From Nitzschia sp. pyKryTriq1 (Eukaryota; Bacillariophyta; Bacillariophyceae; Bacillariales; Bacillariaceae): 64,000 nucleotides of DNA. Location: the NCBI GenBank assembly GCA_956465555.1, contig OY101126.1:786501-850500 (forward strand), read 5' to 3'. The notes below the pieces were generated by a model that searched no databases, was not told the origin of the DNA, and saw nothing but the letters and a program-made list of their open reading frames with translations. Every line of letters begins with the position of its first letter. Positions within the stretch are counted from its first letter, which is position 1. A program made the translations under genes and the position numbers. Positions 27,542 through 36,059 of this stretch are shown here, piece by piece.

Positions 27542-30229
27542 CTAATTGTACGCAGACTGTTCCGACGACTCGAACGAAAAATCCAGATCATCTCTGAGGG
27601 GGAATGGTGCAGCAGCAGCAGATTGACGCTTCGAGTAGGTCTTCTTCTTGCCACGCTGGACGACTATGTTCTTGCTCTTGGGCTTCGCAGTGGCGGACGA
27701 TCGACGCTTCGCAACAACCTTTCTCGTGGTCACGACTCGAGCCCGGCCACTGGTCTTCTGAACATTCAGTTTCGATGCTGAGATGGTACTCAAGGGAGAT
27801 GCGCACACACCCGAGTCTTTGGTGACGATTTCGTTCATTGGAAACAGATCAGAATCTTGAGAGCTATCTTTGAAAGATGCTGGGCTCGAAAGCTTGTTCT
27901 CGGGCACTGGCTTGAGTCTGGGACTCGAAGATTCGACAGTGAAGGCCTTGTGCCGGGTGGACCGCTTGCTGAGTCTGGAAACAACTTTCGTGGCTTCGTG
28001 ATCGGTTCTGCAAAACGCCGATGCAATATCCTCCTTGGGTGATCCTCTGTTGGTACTCCCAGCAAGAGGTGTGATGAGAGGAACATTTTGGCGCTTGGGG
28101 GGAACTGGGGTTTTGTTCTCTTTTCCAGCACCATCTTCGGACTGACTTTGGGTTTTCTTCATTGAGCTGGGAGCAACTGATGTCTCGTAGTGAGTTTCTG
28201 AAATAGAGGAAAGCAATTCTTGTGTGAAGACAACATCACTGGTTCTCTTTCCACGGCCAGACGCTGCAGTTTCATCACAGAGATCACCTTTCTTCATCGT
28301 TCGGGACGAGACCTTTGACTTGTTGTTATAGTCGGCAAGCAGTTTCAGAGGCACAATCGCACTGGCGGCACTTGAAGTTCGACGAGAGCGCGTCTTCTTG
28401 GCACTTCTTGTCTCGAGTGAGAGAGAAGACTCGATACTGGACTTGGTGTCTTGAGAAAGTCCAGACAACGCTAGCTGGTTGGAGGTTCTGTGCCGCTTCT
28501 TCGGCTGATGCTCAACCAAATTGCGGGCTGACAGTCGCTTGCCCTCGCTCCTAGTAGGGGCGGGAGATATAGTGCGAGTTCTTTTGCCAATGTCTTCGAC
28601 ATCCATCGTGGCGGTGGACGTTCCCCCGAGCGATTTGTCTTCTCTAGAACTCTGAAGGAGCAATCCCGTCCTCTTGTTAGGTGCGGGAACTAAGTTCCGA
28701 AAGGTTTTGACGAGAGATCCCGGCGTTTCCATAATTTTGTTGATCCATGACTTGGCCGATGATTTGATCAGATCCAACTGCCGTGTACATTCTGATTTCA
28801 GGGTCTCGTGAACTTCTCGGGCTGATTCTGATATGATTTCCTTTGTCTCGTCAAGCTTTCCCTTCAGTTCGGTCTTGGCTGCCTGAAGTGTTGTTTGGAT
28901 ATGCTTCGTGGCTCTGAGGGCATGATCCTCCAACTCGTTCTTAGAGCAAAGCTTCAGTCCCTCCATTCGGGCTTCGAGCTCGGAAGACATGTTCGAAAAG
29001 CGGGTGTCGAGCTCGGAAGACTTTTTCGAAAAGCGGGTGTCGAGCTCGGAGGACTTTTTCGAAAAGCGGTCTTCGAATCCAGTCATCAGTTCGTCCTGAG
29101 TCCGCATTTGAGAGGATAAATCGTTGTGAAGGCTTGATAGTACTTGTACGTCATTTATCTTCGCTTCAAAATGTGAGGTGAGTTCTTCTATTAGTGCTTT
29201 CATAAATTCCTCTCGATCCACAATGTAGGCGTGATGATCGGGCATTGGAGCACGAGTCGTCTTGAAGGATCCTTGTGTTCCCGACGTGCTCTCTGCATCT
29301 TGCTGAGCGAGTAGTAGACCACTAGAAGCATGGCTTGGAGCGCAGTCTTGGCCGGCACTTGATGCACAATTGCTACCATTGCTGACGACCGACGACGCAG
29401 ATTGTGAAGCATGGGCATAGAGGCCCTGGCCCATCATCAAAGAGGGCGGATTGCGATTCGTCGCACGTCTTACCGTACCCATATGAAGGAGTTTCTGGGC
29501 CGGAGTCAGATTAGGGTGGCGCAAGGCAGCTTGGATTGGCATCGGTGGACGATGTCCCATTTGACCCACAGACATGACAGAGGATCCCGTCCGGCCTTCG
29601 GTAGTACCATGGATAATTGACTTTGGGCGAGAAAAGGGGCTTCCTCTTGGATGATGACCTCTTGCCGGGACGAACGCTTCACGTCGCCCCCCAGCTCTTG
29701 AGGACGCAGCAGAGGGGAACGAGTTTTGGCTGCTTTCGAATCCCTGAGAGGAGCTCTGGTGGGCTGGTGGTCCCGAATAGTGCGTTTGGGCCACACTTCG
29801 ATCAGCGCTCCCGCAAGTGTGCTGCGATGCTGTGAGCTGAGACATGGTGAATGGCTGCTCGACGTGGGTGGTTTCTCCAATAGTTGGCTCTCGGACAGGC
29901 GCCCATTGTTGCTGTGGTTGAAAGACCACAGAATGCCGGACTGACACGCCCTGGTGACCTCGAGGTGGCAACTCGCCGCTTGATCCGCTCCCATTCCAGT
30001 CTTGGATGGGCGCGGGCTTTCGTTGTTGAAACCTCGGGAGGCCTGATCCACTTGCTGGATGGCCTCGACCCAGCGATTTCCCGCTCGGACGGTTCCTGTT
30101 TTGAGATACGCGAGACAAACTGGCGATGCTTCGTGCCGAAATACCTGTGCGCGAAGAAGATGGAGGCATCGAAGACATCAGTATTTGTGCTCCCCCTTGC
30201 ACGGCGTCGATTCGGTCGTTTCTTTTCAT
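27542..30229 (-). CDS. Disordered protein with central coiled coil and 11-residue repeats
   Basis: An 895-residue protein, not recognised. The N-terminal 300 residues are Ser/Gly/Pro/Gln/Arg-rich and low complexity (RGHHPRGSPFSRPKS). A coiled coil at about 340-500 (FMKALIEELTSHFEAKIND...) contains a threefold 11-residue repeat, [F]SKKSSELDTR (about 390-422), encoded by 33-bp DNA repeats. The C-terminal 400 residues are basic and Ser-rich with many KR/RS clusters (KKTRSRRTSS, KVVAKRRSSATAKPKS) and end FSFESSEQSAYN. The composition suggests a nuclear or chromosome-axis or cytoskeletal protein, but no domain assigns a role. The ATG at 30229 gives MKRNDRIDAVQ. Confidence 0.65.
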   Translation of the reverse strand: MKRNDRIDAVQGGAQILMSSMPPSSSRTGISARSIASLSRVSQNRNRPSGKSLGRGHPASGSGLPRFQQRKPAPIQDWNGSGSSGELPPRGHQGVSVRHSVVFQPQQQWAPVREPTIGETTHVEQPFTMSQLTASQHTCGSADRSVAQTHYSGPPAHQSSSQGFESSQNSFPSAASSRAGGRREAFVPARGHHPRGSPFSRPKSIIHGTTEGRTGSSVMSVGQMGHRPPMPIQAALRHPNLTPAQKLLHMGTVRRATNRNPPSLMMGQGLYAHASQSASSVVSNGSNCASSAGQDCAPSHASSGLLLAQQDAESTSGTQGSFKTTRAPMPDHHAYIVDREEFMKALIEELTSHFEAKINDVQVLSSLHNDLSSQMRTQDELMTGFEDRFSKKSSELDTRFSKKSSELDTRFSNMSSELEARMEGLKLCSKNELEDHALRATKHIQTTLQAAKTELKGKLDETKEIISESAREVHETLKSECTRQLDLIKSSAKSWINKIMETPGSLVKTFRNLVPAPNKRTGLLLQSSREDKSLGGTSTATMDVEDIGKRTRTISPAPTRSEGKRLSARNLVEHQPKKRHRTSNQLALSGLSQDTKSSIESSLSLETRSAKKTRSRRTSSAASAIVPLKLLADYNNKSKVSSRTMKKGDLCDETAASGRGKRTSDVVFTQELLSSISETHYETSVAPSSMKKTQSQSEDGAGKENKTPVPPKRQNVPLITPLAGSTNRGSPKEDIASAFCRTDHEATKVVSRLSKRSTRHKAFTVESSSPRLKPVPENKLSSPASFKDSSQDSDLFPMNEIVTKDSGVCASPLSTISASKLNVQKTSGRARVVTTRKVVAKRRSSATAKPKSKNIVVQRGKKKTYSKRQSAAAAPFPLRDDLDFSFESSEQSAYN
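28974..29072. repeat. Three copies of a 33-bp coding minisatellite
   Basis: The unit begins TCGAGCTCGGAAGAC and repeats every 33 bp with 0-5 changes; it encodes the SKKSSELDTRF repeat on the minus strand. Confidence 0.85.
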
Positions 30230-32013
30230 TTTGTAGATGATTCGATGTTGGCTGTGATGGTCGACGGCAGAGTACTACTTGTCGAACACTTTCAAGAAGA
30301 TGGGATGGGAGGATGACTACTACGAGTATGTTGCGTGAATGCTTGCTGATGATGATGATGATGATTCAATTGAAGATGGATTTCCTCATCGAAAGAATAA
30401 TGTGGCTTCTTGCTGTCGAATGTCGAAGTTTCAAGTTGATGCCAAAAAGCCGCGCCAAGAAAATCACGGCGGCAAGGGGGAGAGAGAATTCGATGGCTAA
30501 ATCTTTCGAAAATCGGACGCCCGGCGTGAGAAGTGGTCGATCGGGTCGAACAAAAATCCAAAAATCTGCAAGCCGAGAAAGCAGAGAGCTGGGTTGAATA
30601 ATAATTGATGAAGGATACGACGACGGGTACCTATGGTACCGGCGGCAGAGAAAATCAACTGAAAAATGATACACTGCATCCACTCGACCATGGCATCACT
30701 CAGTACCAGCACTGCAGCAGGCTGGCAGCAGCTGAAAACAAATAGAACATCACACCAAAATAAAGGTCAATTGGATTTACACAAAGCAGGTCGTGTATCC
30801 GCATCCCCAATGTACCGCAGTTTGGAAAAAAGAATTGGCTGTTGGTGCTTGATTTTTTGATAAATTATAAATCAATCAACTATTCAAGCCCCAAATGACC
30901 AAATTTCCTTTTTTGAGGCTGTGACAGAAATTGAAACCATTTGTTGCAGGTATGTCATCATCCGCCAGGGCGCGGGTCGTCAAGGCATGAATTTGAAAAT
31001 ACTGATGTTTGGGAAGACAGTATGAGTGGAGCAGTGCTGGCGGGGAGTACGAAGAGTAGGGCAAAAAGTAGTTGCCAATGCCGAAGGAAGCATTACTTTG
31101 ATCCTTGTTTCCTTCCTGCACCCTGCACCCTGCACCTGCACGGTGCCCATTCTTTGGAGATCAGCGCGAGAACCCAGACCTCTACTAGCTAGAGCTACCC
31201 ATAGTAGGGCCCTATCTCTCTCTCTCTCTCTCTCTCTTGCTCCTTTATTACCACACCGGTAGCCTACCTACTCGCACAGTACCGGAACAGTGCAGTCTCG
31301 CGAGTCGCGATTTCCGCGTATTTGGCGGCATCGGTCTTCTCTTTTCTCTATGCAGTCTTCATCATTCGCCGATCGATAGCTGATCTAGTGACGAAAATCG
31401 AGGGCATAAATCAGTAGTGATGGCGAAATAAAACTACGAGAAGAGAAATTTAAGTGCTTCGGTCCTTCTTTGGTACCTGCCTTTTCAAGTTGTTATCTTA
31501 ATCGTAAAAACGTCAGACAGCTTATGTATTATTTTGATGGGGCGCTACTGCATGGTAGTCGTGCAATCATAACGAACACCAGAACTTTCCAGGCAATAAT
31601 CGAGAGCATTAAATACAGTCAGTACCAGGAGACCTACAGTAGCCAGTGGGAGTTCCAGCAGGTGTAATAATACAGTACTGTAGGTACCTACGCTACCGCT
31701 ACGCGAAACGAGCACCACAGACAGCTCGAAGTACTTGTACTGTAGAATAGAGCGCGTGGATTTGCCCTGTGGGCGAGGAGGAGGGTGCGGGGGGGCGCGT
31801 TGGACCGCGGAGGAACAGGACAGCGGGTCCCCATCCAGAATGAAAAGTGCGTGCACCGCCAGTCATCGTCCCCATCGTTCTTCCTTTGGTCTTTCGTCAC
31901 TGGATGCTTGATGGACGGACCCTGTGTTGCTTCATTGTTGAGACTCTTATCTCTTCTCCTGCTATTAGGACCAACACTATCCGCGCAGGTTGTCTGCCAT
32001 TAATTATCTCTCG
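30230..32013. other. 1.8-kb divergent spacer
   Basis: No supported gene. Contains a GATGAT microsatellite near 30347-30365, a (TC)11 run at 31215-31236 and scattered GTACCG words. An ATG at 31911 opens a 30-codon signal-peptide-like reading frame (LLRLLSLLLLLG) that stops at 32002, just before the HD gene start in another frame. Confidence 0.5.
31215..31236. repeat. (TC)11 microsatellite
   Basis: Uninterrupted TC dinucleotides in the spacer upstream of the HD-domain gene. Confidence 0.95.
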
Positions 32014-33411
32014 ATGGCGATGAAGATGTGCTGTTCAAACGTGGCCACTTGTTTATCCCGTAGTGAAGAGGCTCCGATGGAGAGCGCTCTCCCTCAAGTC
32101 GAACAGATGTTGGTGGGCAGTATTCACGGGTTGCAGCCGGAGGCATCGGTGGATGCCGAAGATGCCGCGGCCATTTCAAAGTTGGTATACGATTCAATGA
32201 CCACGGGAGGACGTGTCTATCACGCCATGCAGCATGTCTTTGACATATCTAAAACAATGGAGGATCCCATTCTTGTACTGTCGGCCTTATTTCACGATGT
32301 GATTTATTACTCAATCGACAAGGGTTTTTCGGCGGAGCAGGAGAAGATTATGGCAGACGTAATTAAATCGGATGCGGACAAACTTTTTCTTGCCAACGAT
32401 TTCAGTGGCGATGAGCTAATGGATAAGGTTGTAAAGCTTTACAATTTTACTCCTGGAGAAGAACTTCCCAAGGTGGGAACCAACGAGTTCATTTCAGGTG
32501 TAATTGGGGTCAAGGTATTGTCCAAATGGCTCTCCATGCCTCAGCTTATGGAAATTGCGGCCTGTATCGAAGCCACGATTCCATTTCGTCCAGTTCTGGA
32601 TGGCAAGACCCCGATGGATCGGCTGTATGACCGGTTGAAGTCCGTTTGCCCCGACCAGTCAGAAGAATGGTTCGTCGCTACTATTCAGAAAGCTGCAATC
32701 ACAGCCAATTTCGACCTCTGCTCTTTTGATAGTGATGATCGCAACTTCTTTTTGGACAGTTCTTGGAAGCTAATACCAGAGGCCAGACCTACTTTGCTTC
32801 ACGAAGACTGTCCTCTTATCGAATGGATGAACGAACTAAAAGCACTTGAGGGCCGTACCATGTTCCTCAAGGGCGCTGTTTCCAAGATCTTTCAAGCTTT
32901 TCGGAATAGCCCCTCAGACGAAGAGATGGCCGAGAAGCAGCGGAAAACCCATGAAAATCTTGACGTCATGTGGGAGTATGGGAAAGTTCGACAGCTCCAG
33001 GCCATGGTTCTTGTTGCGATCGTGGAAGCCATGGGGGAAGATCCGGCATCCTTTTCACTTCGCTCCTGTCTCACCATGGAGGCACCTGGGCCGGTGACCG
33101 ACCCCAGCGATTCTCTCACCCCTACAGAGAAGGAGGTGCGAAATTGGCTCGTGCGGGGCAGAAGAGCCTGTTTTGGTTGGGACCCAGCGATCTCGCCCCT
33201 CGGTGGCTATCTTTTCGATACTCTTGGGACAACTGGTGTCGCCGAAGCGATTGAAATTGGAAAGAATCAAGCACCCGGAAGTCATGAATTGCTGAAATTT
33301 TTACCAAAGTCAGTGGTCGTGACAGTTTCCTCTCGGCTTGGTGATGTTTTCACTGATCGTGCAGACGACTTCTCTCAGGTTCCAGAAAAGTTGGGCATCT
33401 TGGCACAATAA
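32014..33411 (+). CDS. HD-domain metal-dependent phosphohydrolase-like protein
   Basis: 465 residues from the ATG at 32014 (MAMKMCCSNVAT; the earlier in-frame codon at 31990 is TTG). The HD signature is visible: RVYHAMQHVFDI (H70, H74) and LSALFHDVIYYSID (H94-D95), with later acidic positions (FDLCSFDSDD) that may complete the metal site. HD proteins cleave phosphoester bonds of nucleotides or other phosphorylated compounds; the substrate is unknown. The remainder is helical, with a C-terminal extension of about 190 residues beyond the core, including WMNELKALEGRTMFLKGAVSKIFQAF and QLQAMVLVAIVEAMG. The vicinal Cys pair at the N-terminus could be lipidated or disulfide-bonded (inference). The gene converges on GCH1. 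Confidence 0.75.
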   Translation: MAMKMCCSNVATCLSRSEEAPMESALPQVEQMLVGSIHGLQPEASVDAEDAAAISKLVYDSMTTGGRVYHAMQHVFDISKTMEDPILVLSALFHDVIYYSIDKGFSAEQEKIMADVIKSDADKLFLANDFSGDELMDKVVKLYNFTPGEELPKVGTNEFISGVIGVKVLSKWLSMPQLMEIAACIEATIPFRPVLDGKTPMDRLYDRLKSVCPDQSEEWFVATIQKAAITANFDLCSFDSDDRNFFLDSSWKLIPEARPTLLHEDCPLIEWMNELKALEGRTMFLKGAVSKIFQAFRNSPSDEEMAEKQRKTHENLDVMWEYGKVRQLQAMVLVAIVEAMGEDPASFSLRSCLTMEAPGPVTDPSDSLTPTEKEVRNWLVRGRRACFGWDPAISPLGGYLFDTLGTTGVAEAIEIGKNQAPGSHELLKFLPKSVVVTVSSRLGDVFTDRADDFSQVPEKLGILAQ

Positions 33412-33815
33412 GTGCTGTTGATGGAAGCCTCGCGATTGCACGCACTTTCGTTATTGGGACAAATAAATCACGATAGTTCTGAAGACCTCGAAAAGGTCTA
33501 GAATTCTGGCGACTGTTATTCCTCTTTAGATTCGTTCTTTTGCTCTGGTCGAGATTGTGTGCCGACGAGGTGTGCTTTTGGCAGTAGTATTCGTATGAAC
33601 AAGGAGTAGTACCTTTATATCGAGAGAACGATCTACTCCTACCAGTAGTAGCGGACCTTGTAGTGTACGAGTGGCGACCTGTTGTGAGATGTCGATGGTA
33701 TCTACGATAGTCTCACTCCTCCTATTGAGAACAAAGGCATCATAAATGCTGGGACAATAAGACTTGGGATTTTTCTGTTTTAACTTTAGTGCCAGACAGT
33801 CTGTTCTGACAAGCT
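33412..33815. other. Convergent spacer
   Basis: 404 bases between the HD gene and GCH1. No gene, and no strong repeat beyond short CTACTCCTACCAGTAGTAG words near 33632-33650. Confidence 0.6.
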
Positions 33816-34646
33816 CTAGCACATTTTCACACCACTCCCATGAATGATGCTGAAAAATTCCGCCCTTGTCTTGGGGTTGCTCTCAAAAATCCCACGCACA
33901 GAAGATGTTGTTGTCGACGCCCCAACCTTTTGTACGCCACGCATCTGCATGCACATGTGTGTGCATTCCACAACCACCGCAACTCCCAATGGTTCTACCG
34001 CATCGACTACGGCATCAGCAATTTGCCGTGTCAGCCGCTCTTGTACTTGAAGGCGGCGAGCAAAGACCTCCGCAATTCGAGCTAGCTTGCTCAATCCCAA
34101 CACCTTGCCATTGGGGATGTACCCAATGTGTACGCGTCCAGTAAATGGAACCATGTGGTGCTCGCACAGGCTATGAATATCAATGTTTCTGACCACAACC
34201 ATTTCATCGTGATCTTCTGAGAAGACAGCACCATTGGTGACTTCCTCACAGGTCTGATGATAGCCTTGGGTCATGAACAAAAGTGCCTTTGCCCATCGTG
34301 CCGGAGTCTTGACGAGTCCCTCTCGACCCGGGTCTTCCCCGATACACTCCAAAATAGTTTGGCAGGCTCTGGTCATTTTATCTAGGGTTTCAGGGTCTTC
34401 TTCCCTCGGCTTCTTGGCGACAACTTCATCCGGAGTAGCGACAGAGAGTGAGCGCTTTCGACCTCCTTTTTGACGATGGATCATGCGTGTCCTCTTCGCC
34501 TCGCAAGTTTCACAGATGCAAATCTGGCCAGCTGCCAACTTGCAGGTCTCTACTGCCACATCGGAAGGCACCGGGGACGACGCGCTGTTTTCAGATACCA
34601 CTGTCATTTCTTGCTCTGATAAATCTTCTAGAACTCTGGGTTGCAT
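33816..34646 (-). CDS. GCH1: GTP cyclohydrolase I
   Basis: Converts GTP to 7,8-dihydroneopterin triphosphate, the first step of folate and tetrahydrobiopterin synthesis. 276 residues from the ATG at 34646 ([14 protein letters not shown]); the frame upstream starts only with GTG. The catalytic domain is about residues 90-276. It has [40 protein letters not shown] (zinc ligands C161 and H164), [27 protein letters not shown] and [12 protein letters not shown] (zinc ligand C228). It ends as in other family members with EFFSIIHG. The N-terminal 85 residues are unusual: [18 protein letters not shown] holds four Cys, a possible metal or redox site, followed by a basic stretch (GGRKRSLS). No organelle signal is seen. 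Confidence 0.95.
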   Translation of the reverse strand: MQPRVLEDLSEQEMTVVSENSASSPVPSDVAVETCKLAAGQICICETCEAKRTRMIHRQKGGRKRSLSVATPDEVVAKKPREEDPETLDKMTRACQTILECIGEDPGREGLVKTPARWAKALLFMTQGYHQTCEEVTNGAVFSEDHDEMVVVRNIDIHSLCEHHMVPFTGRVHIGYIPNGKVLGLSKLARIAEVFARRLQVQERLTRQIADAVVDAVEPLGVAVVVECTHMCMQMRGVQKVGASTTTSSVRGIFESNPKTRAEFFSIIHGSGVKMC

Positions 34647-35154
34647 GCCGAAGAATGTCACGGGTTTCTTTCGAGGGAGCGTAGTATGGTACTTGCACTT
34701 TCGGCGGGTTAATTCGAGTGTCGAGCGAAGCAGGGACCAAACAATAATGAGTCGTCGTCGTTGCGCAATTAAATCTAGCGAGATTGATTTATAACAGTGA
34801 TTGTTGCTGTCAACAATGATTGCGATTTGCGACGATGATGTTTTGTGTTTGTGTGGGCGCGGTGGGCGGCGGAACGAGGAACACGGAAGATGCGAGAGAG
34901 CGAGATTGAAAATGCTTGGTGGGCGAGGTCGATGATGAAGAACGTGGCGGGAATGATCATATCGCGATGAAGCACGTTCAACCGTTCAACCCGTTCTTCC
35001 ATGCACGGTCGCACCGCGCGCTCGGTAGGTCGGTGTCTGAAAAATCGCGCGTGCTGATTGCTGATTGCTGATTGGCCTACAGGTACGAGTAGACCTACGT
35101 ACTCTTTCGTAGACAACAACATGTTTGTCGTGGGTCATTCAGCCACCACAGTAC

Positions 35155-35215
35155 AAGTACTGTACGAGTATGTACCTGGTACGGTACCAGTACAGTACTG
35201 GTACTTGTACGGTAT
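35155..35215. repeat. GTAC-palindrome cluster with 10-bp-arm inverted repeat
   Basis: GTACCAGTAC (35184-35193), A, GTACTGGTAC (35195-35204) is a near-perfect 21-bp palindrome, flanked by further GTACCTGGTAC words. Confidence 0.7.
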
Positions 35216-35490
35216 GTATTAGTAAATAGACCCTATGCCAGAAACAAAATACCATCACGCCAACAACAGAGTAAAACTGGTAAATACTTGCAGCTTGCTT
35301 GCAATGTAAGGATAGACGCTACCGTACGGTACAGTACCAGGGACCGCGACCCTAACGGTACAGGTACAGTACCAGTACCAGTATGGAACATCCAAGGATC
35401 GAGCGATCACGCGCGCTCCACCTTCCTCCACTGAACTCAAAAGCGCGTTAAATCGAAACCGCGGTGTCTGCTTCGCAGCGTGGCCCACGG

Positions 35491-35769
35491 TTCTTGGCCT
35501 GGGCCAAGAATAGGCCAAGATTCTTGGCCTGGGCCAAGATTCTTGGCCTAGAGCCCCCCCTCTCTGTGCTCCAGTCAAAGTAGTGGAACTCTTTGTTGCT
35601 CGGGGGCTTGGACGTTCGGATGCTATGATGCGATGTTTGCAATTTGAAATTCGACGACAAGTCTGTTTACTCTTTTGGGGGTACAGAAAGGGGGTAGGCC
35701 TTGGGCCAAGATTCTTGGCCTGGGCCAAGACTAGGCCAAGATGCTTGGCCTGGGCCAAGATTCTTGGCC
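35491..35769. repeat. Pair of 58-bp direct repeats made of nested TCTTGGCC/GGCCAAGA palindromes
   Basis: Copy 1 is 35491-35548 and copy 2 is 35712-35769. They match at 56 of 58 positions by eye. Each holds alternating TTCTTGGCC and GGCCAAGA words, so each can fold on itself (TCTTGGCC-TG-GGCCAAGA) and the two can pair in either orientation. 163 bp of unique DNA separates them. No transposase, and no clear terminal repeat or target duplication was identified. Confidence 0.9.
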
Positions 35770-36059
35770 CATGCCAAGCGGGCTTTGCCACAGAGCGTGG
35801 CTAGCGCGAAAGAGCAGTTGTCCAAGCGTGCCCGTAAGCGAGTTCCACGTTAGTTCGCGGTGACCCCGCACCCTTGGATGTTCCTGGTACCGGTACGAAC
35901 AAAGTACTGTACTGTAGAGAGTGCAGACGGACTGACGGACGGACCAGAGTGCACGTGCCCATCTACTGGATTGGTTAGTTTTGTAGTTATCACAGTAAAA
36001 GAGAATAAATAGCTACCACTCATAGCAACCGCAGCAGGGCTAATAGTACAGCAACTTTC

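Larger units (their letters stand above)
34647..36059. other. 1.4-kb spacer with GTAC clusters and nested palindromic repeats
   Basis: No supported gene. Contains GTAC clusters at about 35155-35215, 35320-35386 and 35886-35920, and two copies of a 58-bp palindromic block (35491-35548, 35712-35769). A minus-strand reading frame over 35255-35791 exists only because the repeats lack stops. Confidence 0.65.

Noticed and set aside
29506-30051. 181-codon frame inside the coiled-coil protein gene
   Set aside because: Alternative-frame shadow of a Ser/Pro-rich coding region.
31911-32002. Signal-peptide-like mini-frame (LLRLLSLLLLLG) just before the HD gene
   Set aside because: It stops before the HD start and is in another frame; no splice site joins them convincingly. 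Possibly an upstream ORF.
35255-35791. 178-codon minus-strand reading frame with PRILAQAKNLG repeats
   Set aside because: It is open only because the palindromic GGCCAAGA repeats contain no stop; composition and GTAC words make it non-coding.
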